A DNA stretch of 64,000 bases. Source: Streptomyces puniciscabiei (GTDB lineage Bacteria; Actinomycetota; Actinomycetes; Streptomycetales; Streptomycetaceae). Within the stretch, counting starts at the first letter, position 1, and every line of letters begins with the position of its first letter. The stretch is taken from positions 62,001-126,000 of the forward strand of contig NZ_VFNX01000004.1 in assembly GCF_006715785.1 (NCBI RefSeq). Reading direction: 5' to 3'. The notes under the pieces were generated by a model. The model did no database searches, was not told the origin of the DNA, and saw nothing but the letters and a program-made list of their open reading frames with translations. Shown here piece by piece: positions 53,656 to 62,649 of the stretch. The position numbers and the translations under genes were made by a program.

Positions 53656-54644
53656 CCGCGGGCCGCCAGCCGTGCCGACGCCTGCGCGGCGCCGCTTTCG
53701 GAGGGTGCCGCGCCGGAGCCGCGGCCGGCGGCCCCCACGGCCGACGCCAGCAGCGGGACCAGCCAGCCCGGCACGTCCGCCGCGCCGTTCCGGCCCTGGC
53801 CGGCGTTCACGTCGTACCCCCGGTGCAGCGACCGGTCGCCCAGCGGAGCCCAGCGCGCCCCGTACTGCCGGGCCAAGGGCTCGGCGCACAGCAGCAGCGC
53901 CCGCCCGGCCAGGGTCTCGGCGAGTGCGGTGGCCGCGGGCCCGGCCGGCCGGAACCGGCCAGGCGGCAGCCCGGCCCGGGCCACGGCGCGCTCCAGACGG
54001 TCCTCGTGGGACGCCACCTGGTCCTCCGGCAGGGTCAACACCGGCAGCGCAGCCGCACTTTCGGCGCCACGGCCGCGGCGCGGCCGCAGATCCTCCAGAT
54101 GGACCGCGCGCCGCCCGCCTGCGCACTCCGGGCCCGCTTCGTCCGGCGCCCCCGGCTCCGGCGCCGACGCCAGGCCCAGCGGCACCCGGAGGGCGCCCCG
54201 CTCCGGCGGAACCCGCACGAGTGCGTAGGAGAGCGAGCCGTCGGCCAGCCCGGCAACCCGTTCCCCGGGCGCCAGTTCGCGTATGCCGAGGGTGATCCCG
54301 CGCCCGGCGCCGGCGCGGATCGCGCGTGCCAGCGCCGCCGGGGCGCAGTGCGTGGGCACCCCGACGGCTCGCACACGTGCCCGTCCGGCCGCACCGGCGA
54401 CCTGCCCCAGCCGCTGGACCCGGTCGAGCACGTCACGCGCGTACGGCAGGAGCAGCGCGCCCAGCTCCGTGATCGTGATCTGCCGCCGCGAGCGGTCGAA
54501 CAGCAGGCCGCCGAAGTGCTCCTCCAGCGTCTTGATTCGGCGGCTGAGCAGCGGCTGGGCGACATCCAGCCGGTCCGCGGCTCTGGAGAAGCTCTTTTCG
54601 TCGGCCGTCGCGACATAGGCCTCGAGATGCGCGAGGAGATCCAT
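53652..54644 (-). CDS. blaA: LysR-family regulator, BlaA-like
   Basis: A 330-residue LysR-type regulator. The N-terminal HTH reads [20 protein letters not shown], then [18 protein letters not shown] and [16 protein letters not shown]. The effector domain follows, and the tail (from about residue 295) is Ala/Ser/Gly-rich. It is divergent from the class A beta-lactamase gene across a 134-base gap and translationally coupled to the blaB-like gene. By comparison with Streptomyces cacaoi BlaA it is expected to activate the beta-lactamase gene and itself. LysR sites of the T-N11-A type should lie in the gap. Confidence 0.88.
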   Translation of the reverse strand: MDLLAHLEAYVATADEKSFSRAADRLDVAQPLLSRRIKTLEEHFGGLLFDRSRRQITITELGALLLPYARDVLDRVQRLGQVAGAAGRARVRAVGVPTHCAPAALARAIRAGAGRGITLGIRELAPGERVAGLADGSLSYALVRVPPERGALRVPLGLASAPEPGAPDEAGPECAGGRRAVHLEDLRPRRGRGAESAAALPVLTLPEDQVASHEDRLERAVARAGLPPGRFRPAGPAATALAETLAGRALLLCAEPLARQYGARWAPLGDRSLHRGYDVNAGQGRNGAADVPGWLVPLLASAVGAAGRGSGAAPSESGAAQASARLAARG

Positions 54645-54778
54645 CCCGAACTCATATCAATAAGACATGGAGGGTTCAAAGTTGGCTCTTGGACATGAGT
54701 GGTGCCCGGCTGTTTCGCTGTCCCCGTCGAAGATCGCAGGAAGGCGATCAGGCACGGACGCCCAGGAGGACTGTGCTC
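54645..54778. promoter_or_regulatory. Divergent blaA/bla control region
   Basis: This 134-base gap separates the LysR gene and the beta-lactamase gene. It has a relatively AT-rich core (CATATCAATAAGACATGGAG near 54651-54670) suitable for LysR binding and the divergent promoters. AGGAGG ahead of the ATG at 54779 is the beta-lactamase ribosome site. Exact operator positions cannot be fixed by eye. Confidence 0.5.
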
Positions 54779-55708
54779 ATGACCAGCCCCGACCACTCCC
54801 ACTCCCTCGCCCGGCGGCGCCTGTTCAAGGCGGGCCTCGCCCTCACCACGGCGGCCGTGGCCGCCACCGCCGTCTCCGCCCCGTCCGCGTCGGCTGTGCC
54901 GGACAGTGAAGTTCCCGGTGTCGGTGCCGAGTTGACCGAACTCGAGCGGCGGCACGGGGCCCGGCTCGGCGTGTACGCGCGCAATGCCCGCACCGGACGG
55001 ACCGTGTCCCACCGGGCGGGGGAGCGGTTCGCGATGTGTTCGACGTTCAAGGCGTTCGCCGCTGCGGCCGTGCTGCGCGACCACGGCGGCTGCGCCCCGC
55101 TGGACAAGGTGATCCACTATCCGCCGTACGACATCCTGCCCAACTCCCCCCGCACCGCGGAACACGTGGACACCGGCATGACGGTGGCGGAGCTGTGCGC
55201 GGCGGCGATCCAGTACAGCGACAACGCGGCGGGCAATCTGCTGCTGCGCCAGATCGGCGGCCCCACCGGCCTCACGGGCTTCTTCCGGTCGCTGGGCGAC
55301 CGGGTGAGCCGGCTCGACCGGTGGGAGACGGACCTGGGCAGCGCGATCCCCGGCGATCCGCGCGACACCACGACCCCACGGTCCCTCGGCCGCAGCTTCG
55401 AGCGGCTGACGCTGGGTCGGGCCCTGGCCGACGCCGACCGGGAACAGCTGGTCACATGGCTCAAGGGCAACACCACCAGCGCCGCGCGGTTCCGCGCCGG
55501 ACTTCCGGGCGACTGGGTGCTGGCGGACAAGACCGGAACGGGCGACTACGGGTCCGGCAACGACATCGGCGTGGCCTGGACGACGCGGGGAACGCCGGTC
55601 CTGCTGACCGTGCTGTCGGCCAAGCCCGCCCAGGACGCACCGGCGGACGACGCGCTGGTCGCGGAGGCGGCACGGATCGTGGCCCGGATCCTGGCGCCCG
55701 GTGAGTGA
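54779..55708 (+). CDS. bla: Class A beta-lactamase, Tat-exported
   Basis: A 309-residue secreted serine beta-lactamase hydrolysing penicillins and related drugs. ARRRLFKAG in the signal region is a twin-arginine motif; cleavage is likely near SASA. Catalytic motifs are STFK at 88-91 preceded by Cys87, SDN at 147-149, Glu183 in RWETDLGSA, and KTG at 251-253. The residue four after the general-base Glu (Ambler 170), usually Asn, is Gly187, as I recall for GES-1. The GDPRDTTTP omega-loop end is normal. Regulated by the divergent blaA-blaB pair. Confidence 0.95.
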   Translation: MTSPDHSHSLARRRLFKAGLALTTAAVAATAVSAPSASAVPDSEVPGVGAELTELERRHGARLGVYARNARTGRTVSHRAGERFAMCSTFKAFAAAAVLRDHGGCAPLDKVIHYPPYDILPNSPRTAEHVDTGMTVAELCAAAIQYSDNAAGNLLLRQIGGPTGLTGFFRSLGDRVSRLDRWETDLGSAIPGDPRDTTTPRSLGRSFERLTLGRALADADREQLVTWLKGNTTSAARFRAGLPGDWVLADKTGTGDYGSGNDIGVAWTTRGTPVLLTVLSAKPAQDAPADDALVAEAARIVARILAPGE

Positions 55709-56040
55709 TCACGCTGATCCAGGCGGCTTCGCCGGGGTGGTGACCAGGTAGACCTCGCGGCCCGCGCCGCGTCGCCGTTGATCTCCCGGTGCTGGACTCC
55801 AGCCCCGCCGCCGAACGCGTGGCGTAGCCGGTCAGTGCCCGTGCCACCTTGTCCCGGCCGCGGATCGGCCGCGGGGCCGCCTGCGCCTTGCCGCCGCCGT
55901 CCGTCCACGGCGTGGCCTCGGGCGCCAGGATCTGCAGCAACGCCCCGAGATCCCCGCCGAGCGCGGCGGGGCCACGAACCGTTCCGTCGCCTGCCGCCGG
56001 ACCCGGGGGTGGGCCGCCGGCCCGCCGGCCTCTTCGACAC
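55709..56040 (-). pseudogene. Remnant of SigJ-type ECF sigma factor (SnoaL-like C-terminal part)
   Basis: Minus-strand pieces in several frames match the C-terminal region of SigJ-like extracytoplasmic sigma factors: RVRRQATERFVA, then after a shift GGDLGALLQILAPEATPWTD, GGGKAQAAPRPIRGRDKVAR, then VQHREINGDA and REVYLVTTPAKPPGSA before a stop at 55709. In intact genes this is the SnoaL-like domain after sigma regions 2 and 4. The sigma regions are absent and there are at least three frame changes, so it is non-functional. Confidence 0.65.
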
Positions 56041-56197
56041 GACCGAGGTCGGCGACTACCGGCTGGCCCCCGGCCGCCTGCCCGGGCGCTTCACCTCCCG
56101 TGCCGGCCTCGCACACGCGCTGGTGCGCGAGGCCGTCACCGAGGGGCATGTGAGTGCCTTCCTCGACCTCGTAAGGAAGGAGGGGTTCGGCAGGTGA
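56020..56197 (+). pseudogene. C-terminal fragment of an unrecognised protein
   Basis: The plus strand reads LFDTTEVGDYRLAPGRLPGR, then FTSRAGLAHALVREAVTEGH and VSAFLDLVRKEGFGR to a stop at 56197, with codon use like a real gene but no start or upstream part. It meets the sigma-factor remnant near 56030. It could be the end of an NAD(P)H-binding (NmrA-like) protein, but that is a weak guess. Confidence 0.4.
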
Positions 56198-56207
56198 AGC
56201 GTGCCGG

Positions 56208-56597
56208 TTACGAAGGCCAACCGCCGTAGGGGACGGTGATCAGCTCCATGGCGTGGCCCGCCGGATCCATGAAGTACACGCCGCGGCCGCCGTCATTGTG
56301 GTTGATCGTGCCGGGCTGCTTGCGGTGCGGATCCGCGTAGTGCTCGATGCCCCGCTCGACGATCCGCGCGTACGCGGCGTCGAACTCCTCCTCGGAGACC
56401 AGGAAGGCGTAGTGCTGGGGGGTGATGTGTTCCTCGGGGAGGGTGGCGAAGTCCAGGGTGACTCCGCCCGCGAGGGCGACCGCGACGAACGGGCCCCATT
56501 CCGCGGTGATCTCGAGACCGAGCAGTCCGGCGAAGAACTCGGCGGACTCCCGGTTGTCCCGGGCATGGACGATGGTGTGGTTGAACTGGACCGACAA
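56208..56597 (-). CDS. VOC-family (glyoxalase-fold) protein
   Basis: A 129-residue vicinal-oxygen-chelate protein: FNHTIVHARDNRESAEFFAG at the N-terminus carries a potential metal His, and GVYFMDPAGHAMELITVPYG near the C-terminus carries His and Glu. Two beta-alpha-beta modules fit glyoxalase, dioxygenase or resistance-protein homologues; the reaction is unknown. The TTG start at 56597 has a perfect GGAGG six bases upstream; an ATG eight codons earlier overlaps that site and is rejected. It lies downstream of the amidohydrolase with a 140-base gap, so it may be a separate transcript. Confidence 0.87.
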   Translation of the reverse strand: MSVQFNHTIVHARDNRESAEFFAGLLGLEITAEWGPFVAVALAGGVTLDFATLPEEHITPQHYAFLVSEEEFDAAYARIVERGIEHYADPHRKQPGTINHNDGGRGVYFMDPAGHAMELITVPYGGWPS

Positions 56598-56737
56598 GGA
56601 ATGCCTCCACGGCATGTCCTGGCACCTCCATGCCTCACCCGGCCGGTGACCGGCACGCGATGCCACCGACGATCCTAGCCGGGGACGCCAGGGCGCGTCG
56701 ACAGCGTTCAAGCCTGCCGCCGTGCCGAAGGCCACCG

Positions 56738-58309
56738 TCAGACGCCCCGGTGCGTCACGTGCCCGCCGGTGACCGTCAACGCCACCGGAGACTCGGCGAG
56801 TTCGTCGCCGGGCGCGTGCAGGGGGTCCACGGCCAGTGCGGTGAGGTCGGCCCGGCAGCCGGGCGCGACACGGCCGGCGACGGCGGACTCGCCGGCGGCG
56901 GCCGCCGCGTGGCTGGTGCAGCCCTCCAGCGCCTGCGCCGGGGTCAGGCCCGGCCGGTGGGCCGCGGCGCCCTTCGGCCGGCGGGCCGTGGCCAGCACGG
57001 CCCGGACGTCGTAGTGAGCGATGGGCCAGTCCGAGCCGAGGGCGAGCGTGGCGCCCGCCTCCCGCAGATCGCGCAGCCGCCAGGCACGGGCCGCCCGGTC
57101 GCCGCCCAGTCGGCGGGACCACTCGTCGCTGCCGTCGTCGCGCGTGTACCCGGTGTGCGGCGGCTGCAGCGAGGCAGCGACTCCCAACTCTGCGAAGCGC
57201 GGCAGCAGTTCGTCCGGAGCGGTCTCGATGTGCTCGATCCGGTGGGCGCCGCGCCCGCTCGGCCCGAGGGAGGCGACGGTGTCCAGGACATGCCGTACGG
57301 CCGCGTCCCCGATGGCGTGGGTGGCGGTGCGGACGCCCGCCGCGTGCAGGGTGCGCACGGCCTCGGCGTAGGCGCGCGGATCCGGCCAGAACGCGGTGGT
57401 GCCCCGGCCGTGGCAGTCGGGATGCTCCAGCCAGGCCGTGCCGCCCTCGACGGTGCCGTCCATGAAGAACTTGACGCCGCCGACCAGCCAGTGCCGCCCG
57501 CCCCGGCCCTGCAGCCCCACCAACTCGCGCAGCGCGTCCTCGTCGGCGCCCGGCATGCACCAGGGCGCGAACCGCAGCCGTAGCGGCAGGACCGTCTCCT
57601 CGGCCACCGCCGCCACCAGGTCGAGGTCGCCGCCGTCCATCACATGGGCGCCGGTGAGCCCCGTCGCGGCCATGGCGGACAGCAACTCCAGCAACCGAGC
57701 CCGCCGCTGCGCGTACGACGGCCTGGGCACGATGTCCGCGACCAGGTCCATCGCGGCGTGCTCGACCAGATGGCCGGTGGGCCGGCCCGAGGGGTCGCAC
57801 ACCACCTCCGCGTGCTGGGCGAAGGTGCGCGGGCCGGTCACCCCGGCCGCGGTGAGGGCGGCGGCGTTCGCGAGGGCGGAGTGGCCGTCGTACAGGCGCA
57901 GGAAGGCCGGGGTGCCGTCGAGCACCTCCGCCACCAGGCCGTGGTGGATGGGGCGGTCCTCGAACGCGTTGTGGTCCAGGCCGTGGCCGACGACCCAGCC
58001 CTCGATCCGCTCGGCCCGGGCGAGCGCGGCGCGCAGCCCTGCCAGGTCGGTGACGCCCGACAGGTCCGTGCCCGTCGCCATGTCCAGCCCCCACACCGGA
58101 TGGCTGTGCGCGTCGACCAGGCCGGGCACGAGGTGGGCGCCGTGCAGGTCGACGACCTCGGTGCCGGGGCCGCGCCAGTCCCGCACGTCCTCCGCCTCGC
58201 CGACCGCGGTGATCACCCCGTCCCGCACCGCGACGGCGGAGGCGGTGGGGCGGGCGGGGTCGAGGGTGCGGACGTGGGCGCCGGCGATGACGAGGTCGGC
58301 AGCGGGCAT
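56738..58309 (-). CDS. Amidohydrolase (YtcJ-like, Amidohydro_3)
   Basis: A 523-residue metal-dependent hydrolase of the amidohydrolase superfamily. LVPGLVDAHSHPVWG supplies the first HxH metal ligands, GVKFFMDGTVEGGTAWLEHP, THAIGDAAVRHVLD and HRIEHIE give further ligands, and LALGSDWPIAHYDV the final Asp. It hydrolyses an amide, imide or similar C-N bond; the substrate is unknown. GGAG lies eight bases before the ATG. The APC permease gene ends 37 bases upstream in the same direction, so permease and hydrolase likely import and process one nitrogen compound, under the TetR regulator at 60144. Confidence 0.9.
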   Translation of the reverse strand: MPAADLVIAGAHVRTLDPARPTASAVAVRDGVITAVGEAEDVRDWRGPGTEVVDLHGAHLVPGLVDAHSHPVWGLDMATGTDLSGVTDLAGLRAALARAERIEGWVVGHGLDHNAFEDRPIHHGLVAEVLDGTPAFLRLYDGHSALANAAALTAAGVTGPRTFAQHAEVVCDPSGRPTGHLVEHAAMDLVADIVPRPSYAQRRARLLELLSAMAATGLTGAHVMDGGDLDLVAAVAEETVLPLRLRFAPWCMPGADEDALRELVGLQGRGGRHWLVGGVKFFMDGTVEGGTAWLEHPDCHGRGTTAFWPDPRAYAEAVRTLHAAGVRTATHAIGDAAVRHVLDTVASLGPSGRGAHRIEHIETAPDELLPRFAELGVAASLQPPHTGYTRDDGSDEWSRRLGGDRAARAWRLRDLREAGATLALGSDWPIAHYDVRAVLATARRPKGAAAHRPGLTPAQALEGCTSHAAAAAGESAVAGRVAPGCRADLTALAVDPLHAPGDELAESPVALTVTGGHVTHRGV

Positions 58310-58346
58310 CGGTCAACTCCTGTAGGGGGGAAGCGGGCGTTCTGGG

Positions 58347-59921
58347 TCACTCGGCGGGTGCGACGACTGCGGCCGGACCGGCGTCCTGGCCGGGAACGGT
58401 GTCCTGGCCGGGACCGGTGCGCCGGCTCCGACCGGGAGCCGAGTCCGCGCCCGGCCGGGTCTGTTCACCGGGGTCCATGGCGAACCGGGCGTAGACCTCC
58501 GGTCGGGAGCGGCGCAGCCACCAGGCCAGCGGCAGGCCGAGCAGGAACACGGCCGGTGCCACGACGACGAGCAGGATGTTCACGGTCGCGGACGCGCCGG
58601 TGAACAGGTCGATGTGGGTCACGACCAGCGCGATCGCGGTGGCCAGCAGGACGGTGGCGAGCACCGGCGCCAGCACCGTGCGCACGGCTCCCTCGGTGTG
58701 GCGTACCCGCCGGAAGTAGCACGGCACGGCGATCGCGGCGAGCAGTTGCAGCAGCAACAGGCCGATCATTCCGGGGGTGTTCACCCACAGCAGCAGCTGC
58801 TGGTAGGGGTCGGCGTGCGCGGACCAGAACGCGAGGACGACGACGGCGCCGAGGACGGTCTGGGCGATGCCGGCGAGGTACGGGGAGCGGTGGCGCGGGT
58901 GGATCCGGCCGAGCGGGCGGGGCAGTACCCCCTCCTCGGCGAGAGCCAGGACATAGCGGTTGATGGCGTTGTGGAAGGCGAGGAGGGAGGCGATGACGCT
59001 GGTGACGATGAAGACGTGCATCAGGTCGGCGGCCCAGCCACCCACGTAGGTGCTGATCGCGGTGAAGAACAGGCCGGCCGGATCCATGCCGGCCGCGCGC
59101 ACCACCTGGTCGTCACCGAAGGCCTGTACGGCGATCCAGACGACGAACGCGTAGAACAGGCCGAGGAATCCGACGGCCAGGTACGTGGCGCGCGGGACCG
59201 TGCGCCCGGGGTCGCGGGCCTCGCGGCGGTAGATCACGGTCGACTCGAAGCCGGTGAACGCGGCGAAGGCGAAGGCGAGTACGGCCGCCATCCCGGGCAC
59301 CAGCACATGCGCCGGAGCCAGTGAGGCCAGGGACAGCCCGTGGGCGCCGCCCTTCGCCAGCACCCCGCCGGCGAGCAGCACCAGTATCCCCGTCTCGCAG
59401 ACGAGCAGGACGCCGAGGACCTTGGCGCCGAAGTCGATCGAGCGGTAGCCGCCGTAGCCGATCAGCAGCAGGCCGGCCAGGGAGACGGGCAGCCAGGGCA
59501 CGGCGGCGCCGAAGAGGGTGTGCAGGGTGTCGCGGCTGGTCGTGGCGAGCAGGCCGTAGACGCCGATCTCCATGCCGTTGTAGCCGATCAGCGCCAGCAG
59601 GGCGGCGCCGATGCCGACCGGGCGGCCGAGGCCGCGGCTGATGTAGGCGTAGAAGGCACCGCCGCTGGTCACATGGCGGCTCATGGTGGTGAAGCCCACG
59701 GCGAAGACGGCGAGGGTCAGGCCGGCCAGGAGATAGCCGACCGGCGCGCCGATGCCGCCGAGCAGGATGGCGAGCGGTGCGACCCCGGCCATGACGGTCA
59801 GGGGAGCGGCGGCGGAGACGACGAAGAAGGCGATGTCGGCGGTGCCGAGCGAACCGGACCGGAGGCCGGCCGCACCGGACGGCGCCGGCGGCTCCGGGGG
59901 CTCGGAGGAGGACACGGACAT
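58347..59921 (-). CDS. APC-family amino acid/polyamine permease
   Basis: A 524-residue integral membrane transporter with about twelve hydrophobic segments. DIAFFVVSAAAPLTVMAGVA is helix 1, TSGGAFYAYISRGLGRPVGI the conserved helix 3 region, and AFAFAAFTGFESTVIYRREA the helix 6 block, typical of APC superfamily members. The C-terminal tail has a short repeat GQDTVPGQDAGP. It likely imports an amino acid, amine or related compound for the amidohydrolase encoded 37 bases downstream. Upstream, a 222-base gap holds the TetR palindrome. Confidence 0.92.
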   Translation of the reverse strand: MSVSSSEPPEPPAPSGAAGLRSGSLGTADIAFFVVSAAAPLTVMAGVAPLAILLGGIGAPVGYLLAGLTLAVFAVGFTTMSRHVTSGGAFYAYISRGLGRPVGIGAALLALIGYNGMEIGVYGLLATTSRDTLHTLFGAAVPWLPVSLAGLLLIGYGGYRSIDFGAKVLGVLLVCETGILVLLAGGVLAKGGAHGLSLASLAPAHVLVPGMAAVLAFAFAAFTGFESTVIYRREARDPGRTVPRATYLAVGFLGLFYAFVVWIAVQAFGDDQVVRAAGMDPAGLFFTAISTYVGGWAADLMHVFIVTSVIASLLAFHNAINRYVLALAEEGVLPRPLGRIHPRHRSPYLAGIAQTVLGAVVVLAFWSAHADPYQQLLLWVNTPGMIGLLLLQLLAAIAVPCYFRRVRHTEGAVRTVLAPVLATVLLATAIALVVTHIDLFTGASATVNILLVVVAPAVFLLGLPLAWWLRRSRPEVYARFAMDPGEQTRPGADSAPGRSRRTGPGQDTVPGQDAGPAAVVAPAE

Positions 59922-60067
59922 ACGGGGGAGCCCTTCTGGCAGCGGAAAGGAGGGGGCGCCGGTGGTGGGGCAGCCGGGTTCGCGGTGTCGGCAGGCCGGG
60001 CCGGGGGTGGGCCGCCCATGCCCGCGTCTCCGGGTGCGCAGGAGGGATGGCGGGCGCCCGGAGCCGT

Positions 60068-60088
60068 AAACCTAAAGCCTTTCGGTTT
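60068..60088. promoter_or_regulatory. TetR-type palindromic operator
   Basis: AAACCTAAAGCCTTTCGGTT plus a final T is a 21-bp palindrome with 10-base half sites around a central C and only one mismatched pair. It lies 55 bases before the TetR ATG and 147 bases before the permease ATG, in the divergent gap. It is the obvious binding site for the adjacent repressor. Confidence 0.85.
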
Positions 60089-60143
60089 CGGCAATGTAGC
60101 CTGCCGGTGGGCATCCGGGAAGACCTCAGGGAGAACGCTGACC

Positions 60144-60758
60144 ATGGCACGGCCGCGCACACCGCTCCTCGATCGCGAGCGCATCACCACCACCGCGCTG
60201 CAACTGGTCGACGAGACCGGTGACTTCAGCGTCCCGCAGATCGCCCGGCGGCTCGGCGCGCAGACGGGCTCGGTGTACCACCACGTGGAAGGCCGCGACG
60301 GCATAGTGGAACTGCTGCGGGAGCGGGTCTGCGCGGCGATCGACCCGGGGACCCTGGAACTGACCCCCTGGGACACGGCCGTCGAGGCCTGGGCCCGCTC
60401 CTACCGCGCCGCCTTCGCGGCTCACCCCCGCACGATCCCGCTGCTCATGACCTCGCCGGTGCGTGCGCCCCGGGTGCTGGAGCAGTACGAGCGTGCGGTG
60501 AGCCTCCTGCTCGACGCCGGCTTCGACCGGGCCGGGATCATGCCGCTGATCATCGCCCTGGAGAACCTGGTGCTGGGCTCCGCCCTCGATCTCGCCGCGC
60601 CCGAGACGATGTGGGAGCTGACGGACCGCATACCCACCCCGCGTCTGGCGGAAGCGCTCGCCGCCGTGGGCGAGGGCCGCGCCGACCGTGCCTTCGAGGT
60701 GGGCCTGGCTGCCGTCATGAACCACGCACGCGCCCTCCTGGCCCGGTCGGACGCCTGA
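60144..60758 (+). CDS. TetR-family transcriptional repressor
   Basis: A 204-residue TetR-like regulator. The N-terminal HTH reads LDRERITTTALQLVDETGDF, then SVPQIARRLGAQTGSVYHHV. The C-terminal helical domain (TetR_C type: LELTPWDTAVEAWARSYRAA, IIALENLVLGSALDL) binds the ligand. GGGAGA precedes the ATG. It is divergent from the APC permease and amidohydrolase genes with a palindromic operator in between, so it most likely represses them and itself until the imported compound is present. Confidence 0.92.
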   Translation: MARPRTPLLDRERITTTALQLVDETGDFSVPQIARRLGAQTGSVYHHVEGRDGIVELLRERVCAAIDPGTLELTPWDTAVEAWARSYRAAFAAHPRTIPLLMTSPVRAPRVLEQYERAVSLLLDAGFDRAGIMPLIIALENLVLGSALDLAAPETMWELTDRIPTPRLAEALAAVGEGRADRAFEVGLAAVMNHARALLARSDA

Positions 60759-60831
60759 TGCGCCACGTCCTCGACAAGTCCCGCGGGCGTAGCGGACAGA
60801 ATCTGGCCTAGTTGCGGTCTACGGTCGGCCC

Positions 60832-61359
60832 ATGGTCACTTCTTCGGAGCACCACGAGTCTCTGACGTCCGACGAGCGCGCCGAGCTGCTGCAGGCCCTG
60901 GCCGAGCAGCGGGAGCTGCTGCTGATCACCGTGCGCGGACTGACCGATGCCGAGGCCGCCCGCCGGACCACGGTGAGCGAACTGACCCTGGGCGGGATCG
61001 TCAAGCACCTGGCGCGCGGAGAGCGGGTGTGGGCGCGGATCATGGCGAAGGGCGACGGCGAGCTGCCGGAAGGGATGCTCGACCTCGGCCGGTACCGGAT
61101 GGCCGACGGCGACACCCTCGCCGCGCTGCTGGCGGAGTACGCGGCCGGCACCCGCGCACTCGAGGCGGCCGTCGCGGCTCTGCCCGGCCTGGGCCGGACC
61201 GTGCCGCTGCCCAGGACCCCCTGGTCGCCGCCCGAGACCGTCCACTGGTCCGCCCGGCGCATCCTGCTGCACCTGATCCGCGAGACCGCCCAGCACGCCG
61301 GGCACGCGGACATCATCCGGGAGGCGCTCGACGGCGCGAACACCACCGCGCAGCGGTGA
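60832..61359 (+). CDS. DinB/DUF664-family protein
   Basis: A 175-residue helical protein of the DinB superfamily (DUF664 branch). TLGGIVKHLARGERVWARIM near residues 52-71 gives the first metal His, and LHLIRETAQHAGHADIIREA near 145-164 gives the HxxxH pair. Related actinobacterial proteins are thiol-dependent S-transferases (mycothiol or bacillithiol), so a mycothiol-linked detoxification role is plausible. The ATG has no clear ribosome site. It stands alone. Confidence 0.88.
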   Translation: MVTSSEHHESLTSDERAELLQALAEQRELLLITVRGLTDAEAARRTTVSELTLGGIVKHLARGERVWARIMAKGDGELPEGMLDLGRYRMADGDTLAALLAEYAAGTRALEAAVAALPGLGRTVPLPRTPWSPPETVHWSARRILLHLIRETAQHAGHADIIREALDGANTTAQR

Positions 61360-61392
61360 GTTTCGGCACGGGTTTCCCAGTACCGCCAGTAA

Positions 61393-61653
<261 letters not shown>

Positions 61654-61723
61654 CCGGCTTTTCGGCCCGCGCGGTCCGGGAACCCGGTCGCCGTCCCGTC
61701 CGCCGAAGACGCAGGAGGCCGCC

Positions 61724-62614
61724 GTGACGGACCAGCGCGGTGACCGGCCGAACCCGGTCACACAGCACCCACGCCCCGACTTTCCCTCCCAGGACCAGCC
61801 GCACCCGGGCTGGACCGGCCCGATGGACCCGCCGCCCGACCACGGCGAGGACTCCTACCGCGGCGCGGGCCGGCTGGACGGCCGCAAGACCGTGATCACG
61901 GGCGGGGACTCCGGCATCGGCCGGGCGGTCGCCCTGGCCTTCGCCCGCGAGGGCGCCGATGTGCTGTTCACATACCTCGCCGAGGAGGAGAACGAGGCCC
62001 GCGAGACGTCCCGCCTGGTGGAGGACGCCGGACGCAAGGCGGTCGCCGTCTCCTGCGACATCCGCGAGGAGGCCAACTGCCGGGCGCTGATCGAGCGGGC
62101 CGTCGCCGAGTTCGGCCGCATCGACGTCCTCGTCAACAACGCCGCCTACCAGATGTCCCAGCCAGAGGGCATCGAGGCGATCAGCACGGAGCAGTTCGAC
62201 CGGGTGATGAGGACCAACCTGTACGGAATGTTCTGGCTCACCAAGTTCGCCCTGCCGCACATCCCGGCCGGCGGCTGCGTCATCAACTCCACGTCCGTGC
62301 AGGCGTACAAGCCCAGCCCGCACCTGCTGGACTACGCCACGACCAAGGGCGCGATCGTCACCTTCACCCAGGGTCTCGCGCAGATGGTCGCCGAGCGCGG
62401 TGTCCGGGTCAACGCGGTGGCGCCGGGGCCGGTGTGGACACCGCTGATCCCCTCGACCCTTCCGGACACCAAGGAGTTCGGCAAGCAGGCCCCGCTCGGC
62501 CGCCCGGCCCAGCCCGCCGAACTGGCCCCGGCCTATGTGTACCTGGCCTCCCCGCAGGCGAGTTACATCACCGCCGAGATCCTCAACGCGACCGGCGGCA
62601 CCCCGCTGCCCTGA
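61724..62614 (+). CDS. SDR-family oxidoreductase, YghA/general stress protein 39-like
   Basis: A 296-residue SDR with the long N-terminal arm of this subgroup (TQHPRPDFPSQDQPHPGWTG). The NAD(P) motif is VITGGDSGIGRAVALAFARE, then LVNNAAYQMSQ, catalytic Ser in INSTSVQAY and Tyr/Lys in YATTKGAIVTFTQGLA. These enzymes are linked with stress in many bacteria; the substrate is unknown. The GTG start has AGGAGG five bases upstream; longer frames upstream overlap the small Cys protein and are rejected. Confidence 0.93.
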   Translation: MTDQRGDRPNPVTQHPRPDFPSQDQPHPGWTGPMDPPPDHGEDSYRGAGRLDGRKTVITGGDSGIGRAVALAFAREGADVLFTYLAEEENEARETSRLVEDAGRKAVAVSCDIREEANCRALIERAVAEFGRIDVLVNNAAYQMSQPEGIEAISTEQFDRVMRTNLYGMFWLTKFALPHIPAGGCVINSTSVQAYKPSPHLLDYATTKGAIVTFTQGLAQMVAERGVRVNAVAPGPVWTPLIPSTLPDTKEFGKQAPLGRPAQPAELAPAYVYLASPQASYITAEILNATGGTPLP

Positions 62615-62649
62615 TCCCGGGCGCCGCACCGTACGGACGTGCCCTGGCC

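Noticed and set aside
58380..58420. Short repeat GGAACGGTGTCCTGGCC at the 3' end of the APC permease gene
   Set aside because: Only two imperfect copies encoding a variable hydrophilic tail; not worth separate feature status.
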